DNA from: Croceibacterium_A sp044506885
Lineage (GTDB): Bacteria; Pseudomonadota; Alphaproteobacteria; Sphingomonadales; Sphingomonadaceae
Direction: 5' to 3'
Assembly: GCA_044506885.1 (NCBI GenBank)
Contig: JBIQKC010000010.1
Span: 1-64,000, forward strand
DNA length: 64,000 bases
The first letter of the stretch is position 1. Every line of letters begins with the position of its first letter. A program made the translations under genes and the position numbers. The notes beneath the pieces were generated by a model. The model saw only the letters and a program-made list of their open reading frames with translations. It had not been told where the DNA came from and did no database searches. This document shows, piece by piece, positions 1-8,343 of this stretch.

Positions 1-159
1 GTGTACTTCGCGAACGGGTTCCGGAGCCCGGACGGGGGTGAGGGGATTGGCGCGCAGGACTTCGGCGCGCTCTCGGGCCGGCGCAGCCGCGAACGGCCCG
101 GAGGCCGCGCTGCCGGCGGCTCCGGCGGTGCGCGCCGCCGCCGCGAAACAATGAGCCAT
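1..159 (-). CDS. 5' fragment of an unidentified gene running off the left edge
   Basis: A minus-strand frame stays open from an ATG at 159 to the window edge (53 codons). It is preceded at good spacing by a purine-rich Shine-Dalgarno (GGGGGAGAG, just above 160), and its third codon positions are strongly GC-biased. The start faces the alpha-glucuronidase gene with the LacI operator at 202-215 between them, which suggests a divergent partner under the same sugar control. The visible N-terminus is Ala-rich, has no clear signal peptide, and I do not recognise the family. In such GC-rich DNA all three minus frames are open here, so the frame choice rests on the ribosome site and codon bias. Confidence 0.35.
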   Translation of the reverse strand, partial: MAHCFAAAARTAGAAGSAASGPFAAAPARERAEVLRANPLTPVRAPEPVREVH

Positions 160-201
160 GGGCTCTCTCCCCCGCGTCGCGCTTGACTGCGCGACGATTT
201 T

Positions 202-215
202 TGATAGCGCTACCA
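202..215. promoter_or_regulatory. LacI-family operator upstream of the alpha-glucuronidase gene
   Basis: TGATAGCGCTACCA is a near-perfect palindrome centred on AGCGCT. From memory it closely matches the operator bound by the LacI-type xylose repressor XylR of Caulobacter. It lies between two divergent starts and touches the first possible ATG (215) of the glucuronidase. A second copy with the same core lies at 2308-2321, before the lacI gene. Inference: the LacI protein encoded at 2375-3478 binds both. Confidence 0.7.
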
Positions 216-2305
216 TGATGGTCGGGAGAGGCCCTGTCAATCGTGGTTTGAAGCGTTTTGCCGCTCTCGCGGCGGCCGCCGCGATGCTGGCCCTGACGGG
301 GCCGGCGCGGGCGGAGGACGGCTATGCGCTGTGGTTGCGCCATGCGCCGCTGGAAGGCGAGGCGCTGGAGCGGTTGCGGGCGTTCGATCCGCATGTCCTA
401 TCCACGCAGGACAGCGACACGCTGCGGATCGCCCGATCCGAACTGGGCGCGGGGCTTGCTTCCCTCCAGGGAGGCGCTTCGTCGCAGGGAGGGGGGACCG
501 TCAGCCTCGATTGCGGCGACCGGGAGCGTGGAGGCGACGGCGGGTTCACCGCGCGGTCGGAGCGACGGGAGATCCGGATTTCCGGCTCAGATCATCTGAG
601 CTGCCTTTACGGCGCTTACGCGCTGCTGCGCGAACTGGCGCAGGGCGCCGATCCGCGCTCCATCGACTTTGCCGAAGCGCCGGCGATGCCGCTGCGCCTG
701 CTCAACCACTGGGACAACCCGGACGGCAGCGTCGAGCGCGGCTACGCCGGGCGCTCGATCTTCGATTGGTGGCGGCTGCCCGAGCATCTCGACCGGCGGA
801 TGATCGACTATGCACGGGCCAATGCCTCGATCGGCATCAACGGTTCGGTGGTCAATAATGTCAACGCCAGCCCGCTGTTCCTGACGCCGCGCTATCTGCC
901 CAAGCTGAAGCGGCTGGCCGACGCGTGGCGGCCCTACGGCATTCGGCTCTACATCTCGGTGCGCTTTTCCGCGCCGCGCGAAGTCGGCGGGCTCGACAGC
1001 GCCGACCCGCTCGACCCGCAGGTGGCGGCATGGTGGAAAGCGCGGACGGACGACATCTATGCCGCGATCCCCGATTTCGGCGGCTTTCTGGTCAAGGCCA
1101 ACTCCGAAGGCCAGCCCGGCCCGCAGGACTATGGCCGCAGCCATGTCGACGGGGCCAACATGCTCGCCCGCGCGGTGGGCGATCGGGGCGCGGTGATCTG
1201 GCGCGCATTCGTCTATTCGGCGGAAGACGATACCGACCGGGCGAAGCAGGCCTATGCGGAGTTCGCGCCGCTCGACGGCACATTCGACGACAACGTGATC
1301 GTGCAGGTCAAGAACGGCCCGATCGACTTCCAGCCGCGCGAACCGTTCCATCCGCTGTTCGGCGCGATGCCGAAGACGAAGCTGATGCTCGAAGCGCAGG
1401 TGACCAAGGAATACCTCGGCTTTTCCACCCACCTCGCGTTCCTCGCGCCGATGTGGGAGGAGGTGTTGCGCGCCGATACCGGGCGGGGCGGCACGGTGGC
1501 GGAGGTGATCGCGCCGGTCGGGATGGCGGGCGTCGCCAACACCGGGTCGGACCGCAACTGGAGCGGATCGCACTTCGATCAGGCGAACTGGTACGCCTTC
1601 GGCCGCCTGGCGTGGAACCCGGCCCTGCCGTCCGAGATCATCGCCCGCGAATGGGCGGCACAGACGTTCAGCCGCGAGCCGCCGTTTCTGGATGCGGTGG
1701 TGCCGATGATGGTCTCGTCGCGCGAGACGGTGGCCGATTACATGAACCCGCTCGGCCTCGCGCACCTGTTCGATACCGGGCATCATTATGGACCGGCGCC
1801 CTGGGTGTGCGACCTCGCGCGGCCTGAATGGAACCCATGCTATTACCACCGCGCCGACGCGGCAGGGATCGGGTTCGATCGGACCGAAAGCGGCAGCGAT
1901 GCGCTGGAGCAATATGCGCCCGAAGTGGCGGCGAAATGGCGCGACCCTGTAACGATCGACGAGCGCTACCTGCTGTGGTTCCACCATTTGCCGTGGGATC
2001 ATGCCACACAGTCCGGCCTGCCGCTGTGGGACGAACTCGTATCCCGTTACGACCGGGGCGTTGCCGGAGTGGACGAGATGATGACGACCTGGGCCGGCCT
2101 TGCCGATTACGTCGATCTCCGCCGGTTCGCCGAAGTTGGCGAGTTTCTCGAGATACAGCGACGCGAGGCGCGCTGGTGGCGCGACGCCTCGATCGCCTAC
2201 TGGCGTTCGCTCAATGGCTTGCCGATGCCCGCTGGTGCGGCCGAACCGGCGCATCCGCTGAGCTACTATCGCTCGCTGACATTCCCCGAAGCGCCGGGGC
2301 ACTGA
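215..2305 (+). CDS. aguA: Alpha-glucuronidase, glycoside hydrolase family 67
   Basis: Releases 4-O-methyl-glucuronic acid from glucuronoxylo-oligosaccharides in the periplasm or at the cell surface. The length (about 700 residues) is normal for GH67. The catalytic acid is in KANSEGQPGP (E298) and the general-base pair is D371 (NGPIDFQ) and E399 (TKEYLG). The E-D-E spacing of 73 and 28 residues equals that of the characterised Cellvibrio enzyme as I recall it. The N-terminus contains a Sec signal (LKRFAALAAAAAMLALTG then ARA). Start choice is open: ATG 215 or 218 overlaps the operator, while TTG 248 would give a canonical signal peptide and leave the operator in the promoter. It is followed by a LacI regulator and a xylonate-type dehydratase, fitting a xylan-utilisation locus. 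Confidence 0.93.
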   Translation: MMVGRGPVNRGLKRFAALAAAAAMLALTGPARAEDGYALWLRHAPLEGEALERLRAFDPHVLSTQDSDTLRIARSELGAGLASLQGGASSQGGGTVSLDCGDRERGGDGGFTARSERREIRISGSDHLSCLYGAYALLRELAQGADPRSIDFAEAPAMPLRLLNHWDNPDGSVERGYAGRSIFDWWRLPEHLDRRMIDYARANASIGINGSVVNNVNASPLFLTPRYLPKLKRLADAWRPYGIRLYISVRFSAPREVGGLDSADPLDPQVAAWWKARTDDIYAAIPDFGGFLVKANSEGQPGPQDYGRSHVDGANMLARAVGDRGAVIWRAFVYSAEDDTDRAKQAYAEFAPLDGTFDDNVIVQVKNGPIDFQPREPFHPLFGAMPKTKLMLEAQVTKEYLGFSTHLAFLAPMWEEVLRADTGRGGTVAEVIAPVGMAGVANTGSDRNWSGSHFDQANWYAFGRLAWNPALPSEIIAREWAAQTFSREPPFLDAVVPMMVSSRETVADYMNPLGLAHLFDTGHHYGPAPWVCDLARPEWNPCYYHRADAAGIGFDRTESGSDALEQYAPEVAAKWRDPVTIDERYLLWFHHLPWDHATQSGLPLWDELVSRYDRGVAGVDEMMTTWAGLADYVDLRRFAEVGEFLEIQRREARWWRDASIAYWRSLNGLPMPAGAAEPAHPLSYYRSLTFPEAPGH

Positions 2306-2307
2306 CA

Positions 2308-2321
2308 TGGGAGCGCTATCG
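2308..2321. promoter_or_regulatory. Second LacI operator, before the lacI gene
   Basis: TGGGAGCGCTATCG matches the reverse complement of the 202-215 operator (TGGTAGCGCTATCA) at 12 of 14 positions, including the whole AGCGCTATC core. It sits just after the aguA stop and 54 bases before the lacI start, so it probably mediates autoregulation of lacI and the downstream dehydratase. Confidence 0.55.
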
Positions 2322-2374
2322 ACAACCGGGGCAAAAAACTTGCCGTTTCCTCTCGCCGGGGCAATGAGGCGGCC

Positions 2375-3478
2375 ATGAACGACAAGCCCGCGCCCGCCCG
2401 CAAGTCCAACCGCCGCCAGTCAGGCCAGCCGACGATCAGCGACGTCGCGCGGCTGGCGCAATGTTCGCCGATGACGGTGAGCCGCGTGATCAACAACGAG
2501 GCCAGCGTTCGCGAGCAGACGCGCCAGGCGGTGCTCGAAGCGATCGAGGCGCTCAACTACAAGCCCAATCGCGCCGCCCGCAGTCTGGCGGGAGCGGCGC
2601 AGATGCGCATCGCGCTGCTCTATTCGAACCCTTCCGCATCGTACCTGAGCGAGCTGCTGATGGGCACGCTCGACCAGGCCAGCCGCAGCGACGTGCACCT
2701 GGTGGTCGAACGGTGCGAGTTCGAGAAGGACGAGGAGCGGGTCGTCCGCCGCCTGATCGAGAACGGCATCGACGGCTTCCTGCTGCCTTCGCCGCTGTGC
2801 GACGAGGCCGTGCTGCTCGACATGCTGGCGGAGCAGGGCAGCCGCGCGGTGCTGATCGGGCCCGGCAAGGCGCATCCCGATCATGCCGCGGTGATGATCG
2901 ACGAATACCAGGCCGCGTACGACATGACATCGCACATCATCGGGCTGGGCCATCGCCGGATCGGCTTCATCGTCGGCAACCCGCACCAGACCGCGAGCGG
3001 GCAGCGGCTGACGGGCTATCTCGATGCGATGGCGGCGGCCGGGCTGGAGGTGACGGACGGAATGGTGATGCAGGGACTGTTTACCTATCGTTCGGGCTAC
3101 GACGCGGCCGTGCGGCTGCTCGACCAGCCCGATCCGCCGACGGCGATCTTCGCCTCGAACGACGACATGGCCGCGGCGGTGGTGGCGGTGGCGCATCGGC
3201 GCCATCTCGACGTGCCGGTGGACCTGTCAGTGTGCGGGTTCGACGACACCGCGATCGCCAGCACGATCTGGCCCGAACTGACCACGATCCGCCAGCCGAT
3301 CGCCGAAATGGCGCGGCGTGCGGTCGAACTGCTGGCCAACGACTTGCGCGGCGGACGCTCGGGCAAGTCGTCGGCGCCCCCTCACGTGACGCTCGGCTAC
3401 ACGCTGGTCCGGCGGCAATCCGATGCCGCGCCGGGGCTTGCGCGCGGCGCTTTTCGAGGTGCGCGAAACGATGGGTGA
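2375..3478 (+). CDS. LacI/GalR family transcriptional regulator
   Basis: A 367-residue repressor. The N-terminal HTH is at about residues 20-45 (TISDVARLAQCSPMTVSRVI), followed by the hinge helix (RAARSLAG) and a periplasmic-binding-protein-like sugar domain ending in the typical segment FASNDDMAAAVV ... VCGFDDTAIAS. It lies between the glucuronidase and the dehydratase, whose start overlaps its 3' end by 8 bases, so the two are probably co-transcribed. Matching operators before aguA and before this gene suggest local control by a xylose-, xylonate- or glucuronate-derived inducer. The exact effector cannot be read from sequence. Confidence 0.9.
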   Translation: MNDKPAPARKSNRRQSGQPTISDVARLAQCSPMTVSRVINNEASVREQTRQAVLEAIEALNYKPNRAARSLAGAAQMRIALLYSNPSASYLSELLMGTLDQASRSDVHLVVERCEFEKDEERVVRRLIENGIDGFLLPSPLCDEAVLLDMLAEQGSRAVLIGPGKAHPDHAAVMIDEYQAAYDMTSHIIGLGHRRIGFIVGNPHQTASGQRLTGYLDAMAAAGLEVTDGMVMQGLFTYRSGYDAAVRLLDQPDPPTAIFASNDDMAAAVVAVAHRRHLDVPVDLSVCGFDDTAIASTIWPELTTIRQPIAEMARRAVELLANDLRGGRSGKSSAPPHVTLGYTLVRRQSDAAPGLARGAFRGARNDG

Positions 3479-5270
3479 CACGCCGAAGGGACAGAAGGGA
3501 ACGGGGCGGCGGCTGCGATCGCGCGACTGGTTCGACAATCCGGAACGGTGGGATCAGACCGCGCTCTATCTCGAACGGTTCATGAACTACGGCGTCACTC
3601 CGGAAGAGCTCATGTCGGGCAAGCCGATCGTCGGCATCGCCCAGTCGGGCAGCGATCTCAGCCCGTGCAACCGCATCCATGTGGATCTGGCGAAACGCAC
3701 GCGCGACGGCATACGCGATGCCGGCGGCATTCCCATCGAGTTTCCGGTTCATCCGATCTTCGAGAATTGCCGCCGCCCCACTGCCGCGCTCGACCGCAAC
3801 CTGCTCTATCTCGGCCTTGTCGAGCTGCTGAACGGCTATCCGCTCGACGGAGTGGTGCTGACCACCGGCTGCGACAAGACCACGCCGAGCCAGATCATGG
3901 CCGCGAGCACGGTGGACATCCCGGCCATTGTGCTGTCGGGCGGGCCGATGCTCGACGGCTGGCACGAAGGCGAGCTGGTCGGTTCGGGCACGGTGATCTG
4001 GCGCAGCCGCCGGCTGCTGGCGGCGGGCGAGATCGACGAGGAGGAATTCCTCGAACGCGCCTGCGACAGCGCGCCGAGCGCCGGGCACTGCAATTCGATG
4101 GGCACGGCGCTGACCATGAATTCGGCCGCCGAGGCGCTGGGGATGTCGCTGACCGGTTGCGCGGCAATCCCGGCGCCCTATCGCGAGCGTGGGCAATATG
4201 CCTATCGCACCGGGCAGCGGATCGTGGAGATGGTGCGCGAGGATCTGCGCCCGTCGCGGATCCTGACGCGCGAGGCGTTCCTCAACGCCATCGCCACGAT
4301 CAGCGTCTGCGGCGGATCGTCGAACGCGCAGCCGCATATCGTCGCCATGGCGCGCCATGCCGGGGTGGAGCTGGAGCAGGACGTGTGGGAAACGCACGGC
4401 TACGACCTGCCGCTGCTGGTCAACATGCAGCCAGCGGGCCAGTATCTCGGCGAACGGTTCCACCGCGCCGGCGGCGTGCCGGCGGCGATGTGGGAGCTGT
4501 TGCAGGCGGGCAAGCTCCACGGCGACTGCCTGACCTGCACCGGGGCGACGATGGCGGAGAACCTGGCCGGGGCCGAAAGCGCCGATCGCGAGGTGATCCG
4601 GCCCTACGCCGATCCGTTGCAGGGGCAGGCCGGCTTCAAGGTCCTGCGCGGCAACCTGTTCGACTTCGGCATCATGAAGACCTCGGTGATTTCGGAGGAG
4701 TTTCGCCGGCGCTATCTCGAACGACCGGGCGAAGAGGGCGTGTTCGAGGCGCGGGCGGTGGTCTTCGACGGGGGCGAGGACTATCACGCGCGGATCAACG
4801 ATCCCGCGCTCGCGATCGACGCCAACTGCATTCTGGTGATCCGCAGCGCGGGCGTGGTCGGTTGGCCGGGCTCGGCCGAAGTGGTCAACATGCAGCCGCC
4901 CGACGCGCTGATCCAGCGCGGCGTGCAGTGGCTGCCGACGCTCGGCGACGGACGCCAGTCGGGCACTTCGGACAGTCCCTCGATCCTCAACTGCTCGCCC
5001 GAAAGCGCGGCGGGCGGCGGGCTGTCGTGGCTCAGGACGGGGGACACGATCCGCATCGACCTCAACGCGGGCAAGTGCGACGCGCTGGTGGATGAAGCCG
5101 AGATTGCCCGGCGCAAGGCGGAAGAGCCCGCGCCCGCCATTCCCGAATCGCAAACGCCGTGGGAAGAGCTGTTCCGCGAGAAGACCGGGCAACTGGGCGA
5201 GGGCGGAGTGATGGAATTCGCGCTCAAATACCGCGGCACATCGCGCAAGCTGCCGCGGCATAATCATTGA
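3471..5270 (+). CDS. xylD: IlvD/EDD family dehydratase, probably D-xylonate dehydratase
   Basis: An Fe-S sugar-acid dehydratase of 599 residues, the usual size for xylonate/arabonate dehydratases. Cluster-ligand cysteines are visible in SDLSPCNRIH (C66), TTGCDKTTPS (C134) and GDCLTCTG (C353/C356). The likely reaction is D-xylonate to 2-keto-3-deoxy-xylonate, as in the Weimberg or Dahms routes. L-arabonate or another pentonate is possible, because the family does not separate these by sight. The ATG at 3471 overlaps the end of lacI. The xylan side-chain hydrolase just upstream supports a pentose role. Confidence 0.8.
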   Translation: MGDTPKGQKGTGRRLRSRDWFDNPERWDQTALYLERFMNYGVTPEELMSGKPIVGIAQSGSDLSPCNRIHVDLAKRTRDGIRDAGGIPIEFPVHPIFENCRRPTAALDRNLLYLGLVELLNGYPLDGVVLTTGCDKTTPSQIMAASTVDIPAIVLSGGPMLDGWHEGELVGSGTVIWRSRRLLAAGEIDEEEFLERACDSAPSAGHCNSMGTALTMNSAAEALGMSLTGCAAIPAPYRERGQYAYRTGQRIVEMVREDLRPSRILTREAFLNAIATISVCGGSSNAQPHIVAMARHAGVELEQDVWETHGYDLPLLVNMQPAGQYLGERFHRAGGVPAAMWELLQAGKLHGDCLTCTGATMAENLAGAESADREVIRPYADPLQGQAGFKVLRGNLFDFGIMKTSVISEEFRRRYLERPGEEGVFEARAVVFDGGEDYHARINDPALAIDANCILVIRSAGVVGWPGSAEVVNMQPPDALIQRGVQWLPTLGDGRQSGTSDSPSILNCSPESAAGGGLSWLRTGDTIRIDLNAGKCDALVDEAEIARRKAEEPAPAIPESQTPWEELFREKTGQLGEGGVMEFALKYRGTSRKLPRHNH

Positions 5271-5309
5271 CTGGAGGCCGACACCGGCCCTCGGACGCCG
5301 CCGGGGCGG

Positions 5310-5822
5310 CTACCTGATCCGCCTGATTCTGACCGCCGACTGATTGCGATAGCGCAACAGATAGCTGCCCATCGCCGCAGACCTGATCTCGACGGTCGAG
5401 CCGCGCCGAGGCGTGCTGTAGGGCAGCGGCACCGGGTCCACGAACAGCCACTGGGCGCCATCGGCAAGCGTCAGCAGGTGTATTCCCGGTTCCCGCTGCA
5501 CGGCGGCGGCGACTTCGGCCTGGATGGCATCGATCTCACCACCACCCGTTCCGCTGTCTCGCGAGGGCGCGCGGGGCCGTGGAACCTGGTTGCTGCCGAA
5601 AGACGCGGGCTCCGGCGCGGCTGCCGTGGCCTGCGCGCTCGCAGCTTCGCCGCGCGCCAACGCATCGTAGCAGGCGACCCGCGCCTCCAGTCCGGCAATT
5701 TGCGCGCAATCGCGCAAGCTGCCGCGCAGCGCGCCATCGTCATCCTGCGCCGTCGCGGGCAATCCGGCGAGCGCGAGCGATGCGACGGAAAACGTGGCGG
5801 CGAACTTGCGGTAACCTGTCAT
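5310..5822 (-). CDS. Small exported protein of unknown function
   Basis: A 170-residue protein with a clear signal peptide (FAATFSVASLALAGLPATAQ). It is followed by a short Cys-containing motif (DCAQIAGLEARVACYDALAR) of the C-x(n)-R-x-x-CYD-x-LA type seen in several periplasmic proteins, then a Pro/Ser/Gly-rich linker and a C-terminal part rich in beta-type residues. The ATG overlaps the stop of the response regulator upstream (ATGA), so it is the last gene of the two-component operon. It may be a target or accessory of that system. No enzymatic motif was recognised. Confidence 0.7.
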   Translation of the reverse strand: MTGYRKFAATFSVASLALAGLPATAQDDDGALRGSLRDCAQIAGLEARVACYDALARGEAASAQATAAAPEPASFGSNQVPRPRAPSRDSGTGGGEIDAIQAEVAAAVQREPGIHLLTLADGAQWLFVDPVPLPYSTPRRGSTVEIRSAAMGSYLLRYRNQSAVRIRRIR

Positions 5823-6520
5823 GCGTCTTCCCTCTGTCCGGCCTCTGGATCGAGGCGGTAGCCGTAGCTGCGGATGGTGCGGATCCAGCCGCGGTCGCGG
5901 TTCCAGCGCATCTTGCCGCGCAGCCGCCGGATGTAGACGTCGACCACGTTGGTCAGCGGATCGGAGTCGTAGCCCCATACCTTGTTGAGGATGCGGGTGC
6001 GGCTGAACACCTTGCCCGGCGCCGACAGCAGCAGGTCGAGCAACTGGTATTCCTTGGCGGTCAGTTCCACCGGCTCGCCGTCGAGCGTAACGCGCATCGA
6101 CTGGCGATCGAGCCGGACATTCCCGACCTGGAGCACGTCGGGCGGCTCGACCGAGAAGCCGCGTGCGCGGCGTCCGAGCGCTTCAAGACGGGCAAGCAGC
6201 TCCTCGAAATCGAACGGCTTGGTCAGGTAATCGTCCGCCCCGCCGCGCAGGCAATCGACCTTGACCGTCGTGTGGTCGAGCGCGGTCAGCATCAGAATGG
6301 GGGTCGATACCTCCGACCGGCGCAGTTCGCGGCATACCTCGCGCCCGCTCATGCCCGGCAGCATGACATCGAGGATCATCGCGTCGTAGTGTTCGGCCTG
6401 CGCTCGCTGCAATCCGTCGACACCATCGTGCGCGGCGGTGACCGAATAGCCTTCCGCCTCCAGGCCGCGCAGCACGAAGCGCCGCACCCGCTCGTCGTCC
6501 TCGACCAATAGCAGGTCCAT
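5819..6520 (-). CDS. Two-component response regulator, OmpR/PhoB family
   Basis: 233 residues. The receiver domain has the acidic pair near residues 8-9 (VEDD), the phospho-acceptor Asp in MILDVMLPG (about residue 51), the Thr in MLTALD and the Lys in LTKPFD. A C-terminal winged helix follows (LTAKEYQLLDLLL ... VVDVYIRRLRGKM). It is co-transcribed with the histidine kinase, whose stop it abuts (6520), and with the exported protein downstream (4-base overlap). The stimulus is unknown; the kinase has a periplasmic sensor region. Confidence 0.93.
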   Translation of the reverse strand: MDLLLVEDDERVRRFVLRGLEAEGYSVTAAHDGVDGLQRAQAEHYDAMILDVMLPGMSGREVCRELRRSEVSTPILMLTALDHTTVKVDCLRGGADDYLTKPFDFEELLARLEALGRRARGFSVEPPDVLQVGNVRLDRQSMRVTLDGEPVELTAKEYQLLDLLLSAPGKVFSRTRILNKVWGYDSDPLTNVVDVYIRRLRGKMRWNRDRGWIRTIRSYGYRLDPEAGQREDA

Positions 6521-8109
6521 CAGGCAGCCTCCTGCTCGGGAATCGCGCGGGGGAAGCGTAGGATCGCCACCGTTCCCCCGCCCTCGCGCGGCAAAAGCGC
6601 GATCCGTCCGCCGTGCGCGCGCGCCAGTGCGTGAACCAGGCTAAGCCCCAGTCCTGAGCCTTCGCCCCGCGCCTCGCCGCGACGGAAACGCTCGAACAGG
6701 CATTCGGCGCGGTCGAAGTCGAGGCCAGGTCCGTCGTCGCTGACAGCGATTTCCGCTTCGCGGTCCGTTCCTCGCGCCTCGATCACGATACCCACGCCGT
6801 TCTGCGAGTGCCGCAGCGAGTTTTCGATCAGCGCCGCCAGCGCCCTGCGCAAACGTGTGCGATCAACCGAGGCGAACACCGCCGGGCCGGGAACTGAGGA
6901 GATGGAGCCGCTCATCTCGTTCGCCAGCGTGTCGAAATCGGCCGCCAGCCCCTCGCCCAGCTTGCGCAAATCGAGCACTTCGCGCTCCAGCGGCAGCTTC
7001 CCCACTTCGGCTTGAGCGATCAGCAGCAGGTCGTCGACCATCCGGCCGAGATCGTGCGTCTGCTGCAAAATGCGTTCGAGCGGCTCGTGCGGGCAGAAGT
7101 CGGCGCGGTCGGCGGCGCGGAGCGCGACTTGCGCCTCGCCGCGAATAATCGTCAGCGGCGTGCGCAATTCGTGGCTGACATCGGCCAGGAACGCGCGCCT
7201 GCGCTCGTCCGCCGCCGCAAGCTTGGCGTTGGCGTGCTGCAATTCTTCGGTGCGTTCCGACACCGAAAGCTCGAGTTCCTCGCGGATCCGGCGCAGCGCA
7301 TCCTGCTTTTCGGCGATGGTCGCGGCCATCGAATCGAATGCGCCCGACAGTCGCGCAAGCTCGTCGCGCCCATCGAGGCCGACGCGGTGCTCCAGATCGC
7401 CTTCGCCAAAGGCGCGGGCGCCGGCTTCCAGCCGCTTCAGGGCCGGGCGCAGACGCGCTTGGAGCAGATACTGCACCGCCAGCGAGAACGCCAGCGCCAG
7501 CGCCAGCCCCGCCAGTGAGCCATAAACAGCGGTGCGAATGAGCGATTGCGCGTCCCGCGTCGCGGTGGCCACGGTCCAGTCGCCCCGCCGAATTTCGCCA
7601 TTCAGGGTGAACTTGAAGGCATAGATCGGCTGCGTCAGCCGGTCGACCTCGCGCATCGCGGCGCGCGAACCCTGCTCGCGCCAGATGCTGTCCACTTTCT
7701 TCACCAGGTCGTCGGCGCGGTCGAAATGCGCCAGCACGACCGCGCCCTGGCGAGCGATGCGTTCGCCCGCCGCGCGGTCCTGATCGTTGAGCACTTTCAG
7801 GCGACTGGCCTCGGCGAGCAGGTTTTCCAGCCGGTTGCGCGCATTGGCTGCCTGACGCCGGGATTCCGCCCCTGGTTCGCGCACGCGCTGGTAGCTGGCT
7901 CCCTGGTAGTCCCGCGCCGCATCCTGAAGCTGGCTGAACACGCGCACCCGGTCATGCGTGAGGCGGGCCGTGGCCACGACCTCGGTGGCCGACCAGGCGG
8001 TGAGCAACAGCAGGACGGTCAACAGTACCGTGGTGGTCAGGCCGGCCAGCGCCATCGCGCTCAGCCGGCCGCGCAGGCTCCATAGCGGGAGCCGGCGAGT
8101 CGCCAGCAT
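6520..8109 (-). CDS. Membrane sensor histidine kinase
   Basis: 529 residues. The first membrane segment is at about 18-42, followed by a periplasmic helical sensor region and a second membrane segment near 190-212. Then come a HAMP domain, a coiled coil, a HisKA domain with the phospho-His in DVSHELRTPLT, and an ATPase with N box (ALIENSLRHS), G1 (DDGPGLD) and G2 (GEGSGLGLSLV). It is first in an operon with the OmpR-type regulator. The divergent gap 8110-8343 separates it from a lipoprotein gene and should hold both promoters. Confidence 0.92.
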   Translation of the reverse strand: MLATRRLPLWSLRGRLSAMALAGLTTTVLLTVLLLLTAWSATEVVATARLTHDRVRVFSQLQDAARDYQGASYQRVREPGAESRRQAANARNRLENLLAEASRLKVLNDQDRAAGERIARQGAVVLAHFDRADDLVKKVDSIWREQGSRAAMREVDRLTQPIYAFKFTLNGEIRRGDWTVATATRDAQSLIRTAVYGSLAGLALALAFSLAVQYLLQARLRPALKRLEAGARAFGEGDLEHRVGLDGRDELARLSGAFDSMAATIAEKQDALRRIREELELSVSERTEELQHANAKLAAADERRRAFLADVSHELRTPLTIIRGEAQVALRAADRADFCPHEPLERILQQTHDLGRMVDDLLLIAQAEVGKLPLEREVLDLRKLGEGLAADFDTLANEMSGSISSVPGPAVFASVDRTRLRRALAALIENSLRHSQNGVGIVIEARGTDREAEIAVSDDGPGLDFDRAECLFERFRRGEARGEGSGLGLSLVHALARAHGGRIALLPREGGGTVAILRFPRAIPEQEAA

Positions 8110-8343
8110 AACCCTCTACCTCCCCATGTAATCGCCGGCGATTTTACCGATGCCGGTCGCGGCCCTGCGAGCGGGCCAGAATTGCGTCCTACTCCTTCGC
8201 GGACGAAGCGCCAAAGAGAATCACGGGCATTTCATGCAATGTTAATTTAGCGACAAGGTTTGCTTCACGTAGCGCCCACGCTGTGTCCATCCGCCGCTTC
8301 GTAACTTCGCCGTCCACATCCGTGGCGGGGGAGAGGACACACG

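Noticed and set aside
1..186. A plus-strand frame of 61 codons at the left edge
   Set aside because: Gly/Arg-rich without protein character; the minus strand has a proper start with a ribosome site and the operator lies upstream of it.
3081..5267. A 728-codon minus-strand frame opposite the dehydratase and lacI
   Set aside because: Shadow of two well-supported plus-strand genes; no motif or ribosome site.
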